The translations under genes were made by a program, and so were the position numbers. From contig PCUV01000087.1 of NCBI GenBank assembly GCA_002786915.1, forward strand, positions 1 to 41,853: a stretch of 41,853 nucleotides of DNA, given 5' to 3'. The stretch is from Comamonadaceae bacterium CG12_big_fil_rev_8_21_14_0_65_59_15 (lineage in GTDB: Bacteria; Pseudomonadota; Gammaproteobacteria; Burkholderiales; Burkholderiaceae_C). The notes beneath the pieces are model-generated. The model was not told the origin of the DNA. It saw only the letters and a program-made list of their open reading frames with translations, and searched no databases. Each line of letters begins with the position of its first letter. The first letter of the stretch is position 1. Shown here piece by piece: positions 1 through 9,111 of the stretch.

Positions 1-43
1 CAGAATACAATTTGCGCAGCGCAACTCTTGCTCGCTGCGCAAC

Positions 44-85
44 TGGTCACGATCGACCGGAATCGGTGGTCACGATCGCCGGAAT
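44..85. repeat. Two tandem copies of a ~20-bp repeat
   Basis: Two near-identical units lie head to tail (44-63 and 67-85). They differ by one missing base, and both begin TGGTCACGATCG and end CCGGAAT. The period is 23 bp. Short multiple repeats of this sort occur at the ends of IS21-family elements, so this may be a leftover transposon end, but no transposase is present in the window and the assignment is from memory of the pattern. Confidence 0.5.
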
Positions 86-102
86 ACGCACTTAGCTTGA
101 AT

Positions 103-135
103 AAACGCCCACTTCAAGTGGGCGTTTGCATTTTT
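103..135 (+). terminator. Strong hairpin followed by T-rich stretch
   Basis: A near-perfect inverted repeat (103-114 against 116-127, sequence AAACGCCCACTT and its complement) is followed by GCATTTTT. This is the form of a Rho-independent terminator for a + strand gene ending before the window. The symmetrical A/T flanks mean it could also work on the - strand. Confidence 0.6.
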
Positions 136-218
136 GGCCCACAATTGGCCCAGTTTTGGCCCAGTTTTGGCCTACTCTTTTTGGCTCCCCGGATACTTGA
201 CCATTGGGGTTTGGCCCA
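134..218. repeat. Phased TTGGCCCA direct repeats
   Basis: TTGGCCCA begins at 134, 145 and 156, a one-base variant (TTGGCCTA) at 167, and another perfect copy at 211. The first four start exactly 11 bp apart, about one helical turn, and the fifth lies 44 bp (4 x 11) further on. Such phasing suits a protein that binds one DNA face, for example the arm-type sites of a tyrosine integrase. No binding protein can be assigned from the sequence. Confidence 0.55.
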
Positions 219-716
219 TAAAAGTTGTTCATTTCGACTTACCTATACCTGCCGTTCGCCGTTGGCTCTTAGGTGCCCGTAGCTGCCAGTCACGACAGTC
301 AGCTCACGGGCTGCCTAATTCATTGCCCGTCAAAAGCCGTTCGTGGCGGACTTCAACCTGTCCGTGCCAGGTGCTCACGATTAAGTAGGGTGGTATTCGA
401 TTTCTGCCAAAAATCAGAATTAACCTTCGGATGTGCAGGAAATTTTTGAAAATTGTCCGACTCATGAGCAAGCTTAGCGGGTCTATAGAGATTCAAATTG
501 CTTGCTGATTACATGACGTGGGCGACGGTAGCTCAAAAGTCAGTTGCTACAGCGTGGTTGGGCGTAACATAACGCGAACGGTTAACGGGCAGCAACAAAT
601 GATCGTTCCGTTGAAAGTCATGGGTGATTCCCGTATGGGGGGGTGTAATCAACCTGATACCTTGTGAATCCTCCAAATTTTCTAGATAGCGAAAATACTC
701 CCAAAGGGACAACATA
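219..716. other. Gene-free left region
   Basis: No reading frame here looks protein-coding; the short open frames have no ribosome binding site or recognisable family. The segment presumably holds the promoter of the TIR-like gene that follows, whose ribosome binding site is AAAGGGA near 702-708. I could not pick a convincing -35/-10 pair. Confidence 0.5.
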
Positions 717-1961
717 ATGAAGGTTTTTTGGTCATGGCAAAGCGACACGCAGGCAAAATTAAACAAGAATTTCGTAAAAAGTACCCTGGAGAGTGCACTT
801 CAGGTGGCAACTGAGAACCTTGATCTCTCTGAAGCTGATCGGCCCGAATTGGACCACGACACGAAAGGCGCACCGGGACTGGTGTCAATTGTTGACACGA
901 TCTTCAAAAAAATCGAGGAGGCAGCCGTTTTTGTCGGTGACATTACTTTTGTTGGCAACACCACTGCTGGAAAGAAGTTGCCAAATCCGAATGTAATGAT
1001 CGAGTTAGGGCATGCCCTTACATCTATTGGCCCTGAGCGGATTATCCTTGTGACTAATAGTGCTTATGGCTGTCGCCCGGAGGATCTACCCTTTGATTTA
1101 AGGCATCGGCGTGGCCCTATCGCATATAACTTGCCGGATGGTGCAACGCTGGAAGAGCAACGGGTTGCGAAGAAACAGCTGATGAAGGACCTTGGGCACG
1201 CCCTTGCCGCTTCATTTGGACACGCTATACAGGAACGGACTGCTGAAATTGAATTCCCCGCGTATCCAGTGCAGCCTGACGATCATGCTACGTGGTTGGC
1301 AAAGGGCGAGCAGATTAAGTTTCAGGAATCCACACCAGTTGTTCTATCAAATGGCCAGAACAGGTCGATTGAAGTATTGGATGGAACACGTTCTTATCTG
1401 CGGATCGTTCCAGCACGGCTTGCCAACGAGCTGCTAAGACGGCAGGTCCAGGAGCAAGGGAATGACACGTTTTTATGTGCCATGGGGCCTTGGATAGATG
1501 GTGATGCAGGGGCAAACGCTCTTGGTGTCGTCGCTGTTGGACTGATGCGGGGCGCAGAAAACAAAGCCGTTGGTGCGGCCCAATTTTTCATCAAGACTGG
1601 TGAAATATGGGGGTTCAATTCAGCAGCCGGGTTTGAGCGAGGTGGCAAGGTCTTGCTGTCATCTGGAAGCATTCCCATTGAATGGTCGCGTTTTTTTGAC
1701 CGGGCAATGGCACTTTATAGCCAACTCGGCGTAAGGGGTCCCTTTCAAGTAACAGCGGGAGTCACCGGTCTTGATGGTGTCATTTGGGGAAATGATTTCG
1801 GTGGAGCATCAAGCGCCCTGGAGGCGGAAGTGCATTTCCAGGCAACAAATCTAAATTGGGAAAAGGAAGCACGACTTGAATTTTTGACCAATGCCTTTAA
1901 TCGGCTACGTGATGCCTTCAATCAGCATCGCATCACGATCGACCAATATCCTCGGCGGTAA
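717..1961 (+). CDS. TIR-like (CAP12/Pycsar-type) domain protein
   Basis: A 414-residue protein. The N-terminal ~140 residues look like a TIR-like nucleotide-cleaving domain: the start MKVFWSWQSD matches the first strand and loop of these proteins, residues 75-82 carry a DIT motif, and residues 92-99 (NVMIELGH) match the signature of the CAP12/Pycsar TIR family, where the glutamate (here E96) is the NAD-cleaving residue. A PFDLRH stretch follows at 125-130. Known members are NAD-depleting effectors that kill the infected cell; activity here is inferred. Residues ~150-414 are not recognised and may be a sensor region. The start has AAAGGGA 9-15 bases upstream. It lies 228 bp before a helicase-nuclease gene on the same strand, so the two may be one system. 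No signal peptide or membrane segment is evident. Confidence 0.75.
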   Translation: MKVFWSWQSDTQAKLNKNFVKSTLESALQVATENLDLSEADRPELDHDTKGAPGLVSIVDTIFKKIEEAAVFVGDITFVGNTTAGKKLPNPNVMIELGHALTSIGPERIILVTNSAYGCRPEDLPFDLRHRRGPIAYNLPDGATLEEQRVAKKQLMKDLGHALAASFGHAIQERTAEIEFPAYPVQPDDHATWLAKGEQIKFQESTPVVLSNGQNRSIEVLDGTRSYLRIVPARLANELLRRQVQEQGNDTFLCAMGPWIDGDAGANALGVVAVGLMRGAENKAVGAAQFFIKTGEIWGFNSAAGFERGGKVLLSSGSIPIEWSRFFDRAMALYSQLGVRGPFQVTAGVTGLDGVIWGNDFGGASSALEAEVHFQATNLNWEKEARLEFLTNAFNRLRDAFNQHRITIDQYPRR

Positions 1962-2189
1962 TTTCTGCCTTGAAAACCATAGCATTGCCGCACAGATCGA
2001 TAGAACTACGCCGCATCTGTAAATTACATGTTCCTGAGGTTCAGCCCCCAGTACGTGGGAACGCTTTGAGCATAGGGCAGGCTCGACTTGGTGTCTTTTA
2101 TGCCATGATGGGCAGGTGTTGGGCTAGTCGATGATTCCGCTTGCCCGACGCTATTTGACCAAAAAAATCGAATTTAACAGGGAGAACCT

Positions 2190-4643
2190 ATGGTTGATTT
2201 CGCAAAGCGTCTAGCAGGCAAGCAGCTTACCCGTATTACAGATCCAGTAAAGCTGTATGAAACGCTCGATAGGGCGCACGACAAAGGCCCGCTAAGGTCA
2301 TCGCAAGAAGCCGTGCTGACCGCTTGGAATTCCAGGGGCAGAAAGGATAAGGACGTAATCGTCAAACTTCACACTGGACAGGGTAAGACGTTGGTGGGTC
2401 TTCTAATGCTGCAAGCACGATTGAACGAAGGCCAGGGCCCTGCGGTCTATCTTTGTCCGAACAACTTTTTGATCGACCAGACTGCTGAGCAAGCCAAGCA
2501 GTTTGGGGTTGCGACTTGCTTGGCTGACCCTGATCTGCCTGAGACGTTTCTAAATGGCGAGCGTATTCTCATAACTTCCGTTCAAAAACTCTTTAATGGG
2601 TTGACAAAGTTTGGCCTCAATCGGAAATCCATTGCCCTTGGCACGTTGCTGATGGACGATGCGCATGCATGCGCTGACGTAATCCGGGAAAACTGTCAGA
2701 TGCGCATTCCAAACTCGGACCCAGCCTATGCGGCAATCCGTTCACTTTTTGCCGTTGAACTGGAGCAGCAGGGGGTTGGCACCTATGCGGACATTTTGAA
2801 CTCAAAGCGGGAGGCGATATTGCCCGTTCCCTACTGGGCCTGGCAGTCCAGCGAAACTGACATCGCAGCTATCCTTTCGTCAGCTTCTGATCGCAACCCT
2901 GTTAGGTTCGCTTGGCCACTGTTAAAAAACATTCTGCGGCATTGCCAATGCGTGGTCTCTGGGGTTGCCATTGAGATCGAACCATATATCGCACCGCTAG
3001 ACGCCTTTGGAAGTTATAGGGACTGCCCTCATCGAGTCTTTATGTCGGCCACAGTCACTGACGACGCTTTTTTGATTAGTGGGCTGCAGTTGAAGCCCAA
3101 AACCATATGTGAGCCTCTGGTTTACGAAAAAGAACGTTGGTCCGGTGAAAAGATGGTGCTGCTGCCGTCACTTATCGATGAAAGTCTTGATCGTTCAAAG
3201 CTGGTCGCATATTTCGCTCCGAAAAATCCTAGGCGACGTAACGGCCTGGTGGCGCTGGGGACATCCTTCTCTCGGACTGGAGACTGGAAGTCCTATGGTG
3301 CGAAAGTGGCTGATACGGATACTGTTTGGGCGGACATTGCTGGGCTGAAGTCTGGGCAGTATGACACCGCTCTCATGCTTGTGAATCGATACGATGGCAT
3401 TGATTTACCAGACGATACGTGTCGTGTCTTGGTATTCGATGGGAAGCCATATTCTGAGAGTCTGACCGACCTTTGCCAAGAAGCGTGCCGTCCAGACAGT
3501 AACGCCACACTGATGAGAGCAGTTCGAACCGTCGAACAAGGGATGGGTCGTAGTGTTCGCGGCGAGAAGGACTACTCAGTAATTGTCGTTTTGGGATCAG
3601 ACCTCACGCGGCTACTGCGTGATAAACATTCGCGGAGTTACTTGTCGTCTCAGATGGCGACGCAAATTGAAATCGGGATTGAAATAGCCGCAATGGCAAA
3701 AGTGGAGGTCAAGAATGCAGCAGAACCTCTTGCAGCATTGAATGGCCTAATCGGGCAGTGCTTGCAACGTGACGAGGGCTGGAAGGCGTTTTATATCGAG
3801 CAGATGGAGAATGTGAAGCCGAAAAGCTCTAATAGTGAAATACTGAACCTATATGCGGCGGAGCTTGAGGCTGAGGAGTTATACGTCCGTGGCGACTACG
3901 CAAAAGCGTCTGCACGATTACAGAGGCTTTTAGATGATACCAATTCGATGTCGGCAGACGATGTGGGCTGGTATTTGCAATTGATGGCGAGGTATAACTA
4001 TCCTGGCAACCGGGCGGAGTCGCAGCGCCTCCAACTCGCCGCCCATAATATGAACAGAATGTTGATGCGGCCACCGCAGGGAATGACAGTCGCGAGGCTG
4101 AATGGAATTAGTCAGGGCCGCGTTGAACGCATCTCTAAATGGATTGCGCAGCATGGTGACTATGCGCAACTTGATGTTCAGCTTTCGGATATCTTGGGAA
4201 GACTTGCATTTGGAGTGAAGGCGGAAAGATTCGAACGTGCACTGCATGAACTCGGTCGCGCACTGGGATATCCCTGCGAGCGCCCAGACAAGCAGTGGAA
4301 GGAAGGCCCCGATAACCTATGGGCATTGGATGCGACTAACTACATTGTGTGGGAGGCCAAGAATGAAGTGAGTATTGATCGCGCCGAAATCAGTAAGTAC
4401 GAGGCAGATCAAATGAATAGTTCAGCTGCATGGTTTGAAAAACACTACCCTGGTGCCACGGCAAAGTTTATTTTCAATCACAGGGTTAAAACCACCGGCT
4501 TCCAGCCGGTCAGCTTCAGCCACGCTGCTTCTTGGGGTTCGGGAATATCCGTAAAAACGCGAGGACGAGGTATTCAGCGCGGTTCGCGTATCGGGTGGAC
4601 TTCCAGTCCTCTGCGAACCGCGCGAACCCACCTACTTCAGTAG
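2190..4643 (+). CDS. DEAD/DEAH-like helicase with C-terminal nuclease, interrupted near its end
   Basis: The frame gives 817 residues. A superfamily 2 helicase core occupies roughly residues 30-480: Walker A TGQGKT at 62-67, a DDAH box at 156-159, an SAT motif near 287-289 and a Q-x-x-GR-type motif [11 protein letters not shown] near 450. A helical middle region follows. Residues ~675-760 look like a PD-(D/E)xK nuclease: GPDNLW at ~705 and then E722-A-K724. From about residue 767 the sequence changes abruptly because a ~170-bp palindrome-rich element has inserted; the last ~50 residues are element-encoded. The natural C-terminus continues in another frame at 4657-4932, so this copy is probably damaged, although the helicase core and the ExK residues survive. 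The start is supported by GGGAGA about ten bases upstream. Confidence 0.78.
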   Translation: MVDFAKRLAGKQLTRITDPVKLYETLDRAHDKGPLRSSQEAVLTAWNSRGRKDKDVIVKLHTGQGKTLVGLLMLQARLNEGQGPAVYLCPNNFLIDQTAEQAKQFGVATCLADPDLPETFLNGERILITSVQKLFNGLTKFGLNRKSIALGTLLMDDAHACADVIRENCQMRIPNSDPAYAAIRSLFAVELEQQGVGTYADILNSKREAILPVPYWAWQSSETDIAAILSSASDRNPVRFAWPLLKNILRHCQCVVSGVAIEIEPYIAPLDAFGSYRDCPHRVFMSATVTDDAFLISGLQLKPKTICEPLVYEKERWSGEKMVLLPSLIDESLDRSKLVAYFAPKNPRRRNGLVALGTSFSRTGDWKSYGAKVADTDTVWADIAGLKSGQYDTALMLVNRYDGIDLPDDTCRVLVFDGKPYSESLTDLCQEACRPDSNATLMRAVRTVEQGMGRSVRGEKDYSVIVVLGSDLTRLLRDKHSRSYLSSQMATQIEIGIEIAAMAKVEVKNAAEPLAALNGLIGQCLQRDEGWKAFYIEQMENVKPKSSNSEILNLYAAELEAEELYVRGDYAKASARLQRLLDDTNSMSADDVGWYLQLMARYNYPGNRAESQRLQLAAHNMNRMLMRPPQGMTVARLNGISQGRVERISKWIAQHGDYAQLDVQLSDILGRLAFGVKAERFERALHELGRALGYPCERPDKQWKEGPDNLWALDATNYIVWEAKNEVSIDRAEISKYEADQMNSSAAWFEKHYPGATAKFIFNHRVKTTGFQPVSFSHAASWGSGISVKTRGRGIQRGSRIGWTSSPLRTARTHLLQ

Positions 4644-4656
4644 GTGGTAGTTCAGT
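4488..4656. mobile_element. IS200/IS605-like non-autonomous element (MITE-type)
   Basis: This ~169-bp insert (ends uncertain by several bases) has a hairpin near each end: 4494-4500 with 4504-4510 (ACCGGCT stem, 3-base loop) and 4628-4635 with 4640-4647 (CCACCTAC stem, 4-base loop). Between them a perfect 11-bp inverted repeat (4577-4587 with 4613-4623) encloses a smaller GGAC/GTCC hairpin (4597-4609). Subterminal hairpins without terminal inverted repeats or target duplication are typical of IS200/IS605 elements moved by Y1 transposases. No transposase is encoded, so it would depend on one elsewhere. Removing about 169 bases restores the helicase frame from N-terminal to C-terminal parts, which supports insertion into an intact gene. 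Confidence 0.72.
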
Positions 4657-4932
4657 GAAATCCACCCCGCCAGTGCAGTGAGCAGTGCATCTGCTTTTCG
4701 TATTCCTGTAGGGGTAATGCGAGAAAAGGAGCTTACTAGATTCGCTCGCGCAGTGCGGGAGTTCTTCAAGTCCTTCCAGACGATTAACTTCAATGATCTG
4801 TCTTTCCCGCATATTCAGAACTTGCTAGTTCATCATTGCCTCGACACGGAAACTCTGATGAGTGCAGAGGCATTTGTTAAAAAACCCCGCGACCTCAAGA
4901 CGCAAACCCAACTCCGTGATGGCTCGGTCTAA
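4657..4932 (+). pseudogene. Displaced C-terminus of the helicase-nuclease
   Basis: This frame is shifted by one relative to the 2190 gene and opens directly after the inserted element. It reads EIHPAS, then a stretch ending in RFARAVREFF and a final ~35 residues, consistent with the last helices of a PD-(D/E)xK nuclease domain. Joining it to the upstream frame at about residue 766 gives a continuous protein of roughly 858 residues. A GTG at 4678 could start an 84-residue peptide, but I see no ribosome binding site, so a separate gene is unlikely. Confidence 0.65.
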
Positions 4933-5108
4933 ACATCACATTGACCGAAAGCGCAATGCTAGGCTGGCACCTTGATCGGGACGACTTGACCCAGGTGTTC
5001 AGCGATCTAGGTAAAAAGTTCGAGGACTGACTGTTATGCACCTTTCATGGACGAAAAACAATACTGCTCTATCGCCGTGTCGATATTCAATGGTTTCGTT
5101 GCTTAACT

Positions 5109-6947
5109 ATGTCTGCTGACGCCATTACTTATTGCCTCGAACGAGTTTCCGACTATCGGGACTTCGAGCGGTTCTGTTCAGCCCTTCTCGCCAGCGCTGG
5201 CTATCCCGGCATCGACCCACTAGGTGGAACAGGTGACGAGGGACGGGACGCCATTATCCGAAATGACGAAGAAGGGCGAAAGATTGGTTTCGCCTATACG
5301 GTTCGATCAGATTGGCGCGTCAAGCTAGCGAGTGACTGCAAGCGGGTCCACGAAAAGGACCATTCCCCCGATATCTTCGTCTTTGTTTGCACCGAGGCCC
5401 TGACAGCATCGGAGAAGGACTTCGCGCACAAGTTCGTCACCGAAAAGTATCACTGGACACTCGACCTGTTTGACATTGAGAGGTTGAGGGTGCAACTCGT
5501 CGGACCTCAGCGACACCTAGTTGCACAGCACCCAAGTATCTTCACGCCGCCTTTCTTCCCACAACGCGGTGGTCAGTCAATCGCTGAATGTCGAGATACG
5601 GTTCTGATAGATCACGTTGCAGCCGACCATGCAGTAGCCACTTGGCTAGCCCGTCGCCTCTCGATAGCGGGATTTCGGACTTGGTGTCAGGGAACCGCTC
5701 CGATTGCAGGGGAGAACGCAGACGAAACTGTACGCAAGCTGCTCGACGCTCGCGCAAACCACTATCTACCTTTCTGTTCCACCGCCAGCCTGGCTGACGG
5801 TGTGTTTCTGGAACGTTGCACCATCGCCGCAACCAGGGAGGATTTCGTGCTTCCCTGCAAATCGACCGCAACCCCAGATGCGCGCATGCCGTCGCGACTC
5901 GCCAAGTTAGAACCAGCAGACTTCGACAGCTCATGGAACACCGGCTTGAACCAGGTACTGGAACGGCTGAGCGCATTGGGCATCAAGCCATCGCTTGAGC
6001 CTGACCGTGGGAGACAAATTGCTCTCAGGGACTACCTGCCTACACGAGTTACGGTGGCAAAACCCGAGCCCGTTTTTGCTAATGTTTTCCCGATTCAATT
6101 GCCAAAGACCATGCTCGTCTTCGACCTACAGAAGTCGTTAACGGACACTGAAACACTTGAAGTTCGCAAGCAATGGGCGTTTGTCGAGTTGGGCGCATAT
6201 CGCCTCATCGCTTTCATGCCACCGCCACGACAGACCATTTCCTTGGTGACTGTCGAGCGCACTCCTGAATTTCTTTGGGAAGACATTTCGCATAGGGATG
6301 GAAAAAGAACCATGGACATTGCCAAAGAGCTTGCCTGGCGTAGTCTTGAAGTCGTATGCGCGCAAAAAGGATTGAAGTTCTGCAGTGATAGGCGAGTCCT
6401 ATATTTCCCCCAGCGCGAAACGGGCGAGTGGAATCAACCGATTCGACATGTTGATGGTCGCTCAACTACTGTGCAGCTCACCGGTGAGCGCACAAAGGGA
6501 TGGGGTGATCGTGCCTCTCTATTTTTGTACCAACTTGCACCCAAATTTCGACCTCAACGTGATGCAGATGGTTCTTGGAGTATGTTGGTCAACGTCTACA
6601 TACGCGTTACGACTCCTGAGGGCGCAATGTTCGAGGGCAAGGAAATTGGCAGGCGTAGAAAGATTGTTAGCAAGAGCTGGTGGAACAAGGAGTGGCTCGC
6701 GCGTTTACTGGGAGTAGTGCAAGCCCTTCAGACCGCCGAAGGCCGGATTGAGATTGGCGAAGGTGCCCGAACCGTATCGATGCTGAGCAAGCCGCTAAAT
6801 TGGAATTGCCCGGTAGGTCTCGATGTCTCTGCACTGTCCGGTATGTCTGACATCGGAGAGGAGATAGCGCAATACCGCGTCCGCGATGAGGACGATGACG
6901 AGAGTGACGAAGCATCCTCTGCTTTAAAAGGAGCACCAGGCGCATGA
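5109..6947 (+). CDS. Short-Argonaute partner: nuclease-like + TIR + APAZ
   Basis: A 612-residue effector partner of the adjacent short Argonaute. Residues ~15-145 resemble an Mrr-like restriction endonuclease fold: LLASAGY, then GGTGDEGRD at 39-47 with acidic residues D43 and D47, and VKL at 71-73 (K72) in place of the usual QxK. Residues ~163-290 form a TIR domain: VLIDHVAADHAVATWLARRL, then GFRTWCQG, a middle helix at 205-217 and LERC at 234-237, whose E235 lies where TIR NADases have their catalytic glutamate. Residues ~320-600 should be the APAZ region that mimics the Ago N/PAZ-side domains and holds the Ago partner; this part is called mainly from context. In known TIR-APAZ/Ago (SPARTA) systems, guide-target pairing triggers NAD hydrolysis and cell death. 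The extra nuclease-like domain suggests a second activity. The 3' end overlaps the Ago start by ATGA. No clear ribosome binding site precedes the start. Confidence 0.8.
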   Translation: MSADAITYCLERVSDYRDFERFCSALLASAGYPGIDPLGGTGDEGRDAIIRNDEEGRKIGFAYTVRSDWRVKLASDCKRVHEKDHSPDIFVFVCTEALTASEKDFAHKFVTEKYHWTLDLFDIERLRVQLVGPQRHLVAQHPSIFTPPFFPQRGGQSIAECRDTVLIDHVAADHAVATWLARRLSIAGFRTWCQGTAPIAGENADETVRKLLDARANHYLPFCSTASLADGVFLERCTIAATREDFVLPCKSTATPDARMPSRLAKLEPADFDSSWNTGLNQVLERLSALGIKPSLEPDRGRQIALRDYLPTRVTVAKPEPVFANVFPIQLPKTMLVFDLQKSLTDTETLEVRKQWAFVELGAYRLIAFMPPPRQTISLVTVERTPEFLWEDISHRDGKRTMDIAKELAWRSLEVVCAQKGLKFCSDRRVLYFPQRETGEWNQPIRHVDGRSTTVQLTGERTKGWGDRASLFLYQLAPKFRPQRDADGSWSMLVNVYIRVTTPEGAMFEGKEIGRRRKIVSKSWWNKEWLARLLGVVQALQTAEGRIEIGEGARTVSMLSKPLNWNCPVGLDVSALSGMSDIGEEIAQYRVRDEDDDESDEASSALKGAPGA

Positions 6948-8521
6948 CAGACACATTTCACTTTCTCGGCGAACCTCTGCTGCAGTTTGGGCTTGGTCAA
7001 ACCGCCGAAGATCCACATGATGGTCTGGCACTTTTTGGACCCGCTGAGCCGCGCTCACAAATGCCGGACAACATCGTTATCGGCACGGCACAAGGCATTG
7101 AACTTTGGAAGGATTGGTGCGCGGCCCTGAATGCACCGGCGGCGTGTGTCGATCCGTCGCGTCATCGAGCCTGGCCACCGTTTCCTGGCTATGACGTCGC
7201 TTTCGGAGCAAAGTGGCCCAGCCCAACGCGGAGTTACCAAGTAGAAACCGCTCATCTCTCAGATGCGTCGCGTAAAGCCGATCGATTTGAGCGCGCCTTT
7301 GCAGTTGCAAACCTCTACATGGGGTCGCTTGATCGCGTGTCAAAAATGGACGCTCGGCCAGCGTTGGCCATAGTGGTCGTTCCTGACGAGGTCTACGACA
7401 ATTGCAGGCCTAAATCATCGGTGGTTTTCTCCCAACGAAGCGATGCCACTCGCTCAAAAAATGAAGTGAAGTTCATCAAGCAGGCTATCGATGATCGAAA
7501 TAGCGGGCAATGGCGGATGTTTGATGACGAGGATGCGTCCGTCACGGAAAAACTTGAGGAGTTGGATGATTTTGAGGCTGCCAGAGGCTTGTCACCAGAC
7601 TTCCGCCGACAGCTGAAGGCTCGGATGATGGCCTTTGAATTGCCAGTTCAAATCATCAAAGAATCCACGTTGCGTATCCCTCCACAGGTACGGAATGGAG
7701 AGCCCGGTACGAATCCTCTGTCTGACCGACTCTGGAACTTCGGCACAGCTGTTTTTTACAAATGTGGTGCTAAACCTTGGAAGACTCCGTGGGCCAGGGA
7801 GGGAGTCTGCTATGTCGGACTCGCCTACAAGCTTACCGAAGACTGTCGAAATGCATGCTGCGCTGCACAGATGTTTCTCGACAGTGGCGATGGCGTGGTC
7901 TTCATCGGCGAGTTCGGTCCGTGGTACTCCACAGAGCGAGGGGAATTCCACTTGCCTCCCGACAAGGCTGAGGCCCTGTTGCGAGGAACCATCGCGACCT
8001 ACAAGCAGGAAGATGGGCGGCCGTTGAAAGAAATATTCTTGCATGCGCGCTCGGGGATAGATGCAGATGAATATGAGGGCTTCAAACGTGCATGTCCACC
8101 GGATGTCAACTTGGTTGCCATCCGTGTACGCCAAGACCGCGGTGGACTGCGCCTCTACCGATACGATGAACACCCCAACGTGGCTAAGCGCGGCCAACAC
8201 CCTGTACAGCGAGGCGTCTTCTGGCAACGCTCAGCACGCCACGGGCTTCTGTTTACCAACGGATTCAAGCCCAGGATTGCAACTTATGACGGATTCGAGG
8301 TCCCCGTTCCCCTGGCGATTACGGTTCAGCATGGCGACGGCGACTTAGTGCAGGTCGCCAGAGACATCTTGGGTCTCACCAAGCTGAACTACAACTCCTG
8401 CCAGTTGGGAGAGGGACAACCCATTACGGTCAAATACTCCGACCGGGTGGGGGAAATTCTGCTTGCCAATCCCGGTTTGCCGTCAGACAAGTGGAAACAC
8501 AACTTCAAGTATTACGCTTAA
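6944..8521 (+). CDS. Short prokaryotic Argonaute (MID-PIWI, inactive)
   Basis: At 525 residues without PAZ, this fits short prokaryotic Argonautes. The MID domain is about residues 130-260 (LAIVVVPDEVYD at 141-152, then PVQIIKEST at 234-242) and would bind the 5' end of a guide. PIWI runs from about 285 to the C-terminus: VCYVGLAYKL at 288-297, VVFIGEFG at 318-325, and EIFLHARSG at 363-371. Slicing Argonautes carry catalytic aspartates at the first and third of these strands; here they are glycine (292) and serine/glycine after HAR, so slicing should be lost, as in all short Agos. It would sense invader nucleic acid and switch on the partner encoded immediately upstream. The ATGA overlap implies translational coupling, and AAGGAG at 6928-6933 also serves this start. 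The C-terminal YYA ending resembles other PIWI domains. Confidence 0.85.
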   Translation: MTDTFHFLGEPLLQFGLGQTAEDPHDGLALFGPAEPRSQMPDNIVIGTAQGIELWKDWCAALNAPAACVDPSRHRAWPPFPGYDVAFGAKWPSPTRSYQVETAHLSDASRKADRFERAFAVANLYMGSLDRVSKMDARPALAIVVVPDEVYDNCRPKSSVVFSQRSDATRSKNEVKFIKQAIDDRNSGQWRMFDDEDASVTEKLEELDDFEAARGLSPDFRRQLKARMMAFELPVQIIKESTLRIPPQVRNGEPGTNPLSDRLWNFGTAVFYKCGAKPWKTPWAREGVCYVGLAYKLTEDCRNACCAAQMFLDSGDGVVFIGEFGPWYSTERGEFHLPPDKAEALLRGTIATYKQEDGRPLKEIFLHARSGIDADEYEGFKRACPPDVNLVAIRVRQDRGGLRLYRYDEHPNVAKRGQHPVQRGVFWQRSARHGLLFTNGFKPRIATYDGFEVPVPLAITVQHGDGDLVQVARDILGLTKLNYNSCQLGEGQPITVKYSDRVGEILLANPGLPSDKWKHNFKYYA

Positions 8522-8845
8522 AAACAGGAAATGAAAGTGTTAATTCGAATGTTCTAGGCGGACGGGCCTGCCGTGGCAACCAAGAGTCCTTCGGACTCTC
8601 TGGTGTCTGTCCATTTATCTAGTTCGTGCGGAATGGTCTGCTTGAAGCGAGCATCGGTGGCGTGGTTGCATAAACCAACGAATGTCAGCTAACTGAAGTC
8701 AAAATCGACGTCCGCTAAGACTGCAATTGGTCGTTACACAAAATTCAGGCGCTCAATCTGGCCACCATAAAGCCGCCCCCAGTGGTAAAGGGCACCGACA
8801 TGCTGTGGCGCCAATCTGCAAGCTGTCGGATGGAAATTGGACGGT
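8522..8845. other. Gene-free spacer after the Argonaute operon
   Basis: I find no credible gene in these 324 bases on either strand. The only clear structure is the hairpin at 8583-8599. The segment separates the Argonaute operon from the integrase module and may contain a junction between separately acquired pieces, but I see no target duplication or terminal repeat that would prove it. Confidence 0.5.
8583..8599. terminator. Perfect hairpin downstream of the Argonaute gene
   Basis: A 7-bp perfect stem (AGAGTCC / GGACTCT) closes a TTC loop, and CCA/TGG can extend it across a one-base bulge. It lies ~60 bp after the Argonaute stop. There is no T-run, so a Rho-independent terminator is uncertain; an RNA-stabilising or insertion-element hairpin is equally possible. 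Confidence 0.35.
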
Positions 8846-9070
8846 CTATTTGGCTGGTCGCGCCACTGCGCCCTTCTTCAGCTTGTCTGAAGTGCGGCGA
8901 TCCTGATCAGTCTCACTCATTGTGATGCCTAGATAGCTTTCAAGCGCATACCGTACAACATCCGAACGTGTCGGGATGACCTTCATCGTTGACGCAAGGT
9001 CGATGCGCTTCTTGTCGATCAGCGACTCAAGTTCGTCGCTCACTCGAATGTTTAGTTGGTTACGGCTCAT
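8846..9070 (-). CDS. Ribbon-helix-helix (Arc/CopG-like) regulator
   Basis: A 74-residue protein. Its N-terminus NQLNIRVSDELESLID is a ribbon-helix-helix strand plus first helix, and TRSDVVRYALESYLG (33-48) is the second helix with the typical S/D-VVR-A pattern. The C-terminus is charged and basic, probably disordered. Such proteins dimerise to bind operator DNA, often repressing their own promoter, and act as antitoxins or as control proteins of integrative elements. It diverges from the excisionase/integrase operon across a 126-bp gap that carries a perfect 13-bp inverted repeat, its likely operator. No toxin gene sits beside it, so a control function for the mobile module is favoured. Confidence 0.75.
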   Translation of the reverse strand: MSRNQLNIRVSDELESLIDKKRIDLASTMKVIPTRSDVVRYALESYLGITMSETDQDRRTSDKLKKGAVARPAK

Positions 9071-9111
9071 GTTTCACTCAATTGTGTTGCGATTTTACAC
9101 TGTTACAAAAA

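Noticed and set aside
4955..5029. A 24-codon frame beginning MLGWHLDRDDLTQ, open back to ~4919, before the Argonaute operon
   Set aside because: It reads like real protein but is too short, has no ribosome binding site and no recognised family; at most a remnant of an older gene.
7592..8227. 211-codon open frame antisense to the Argonaute gene
   Set aside because: It is a shadow of a strongly supported gene, with no ribosome binding site or family resemblance.
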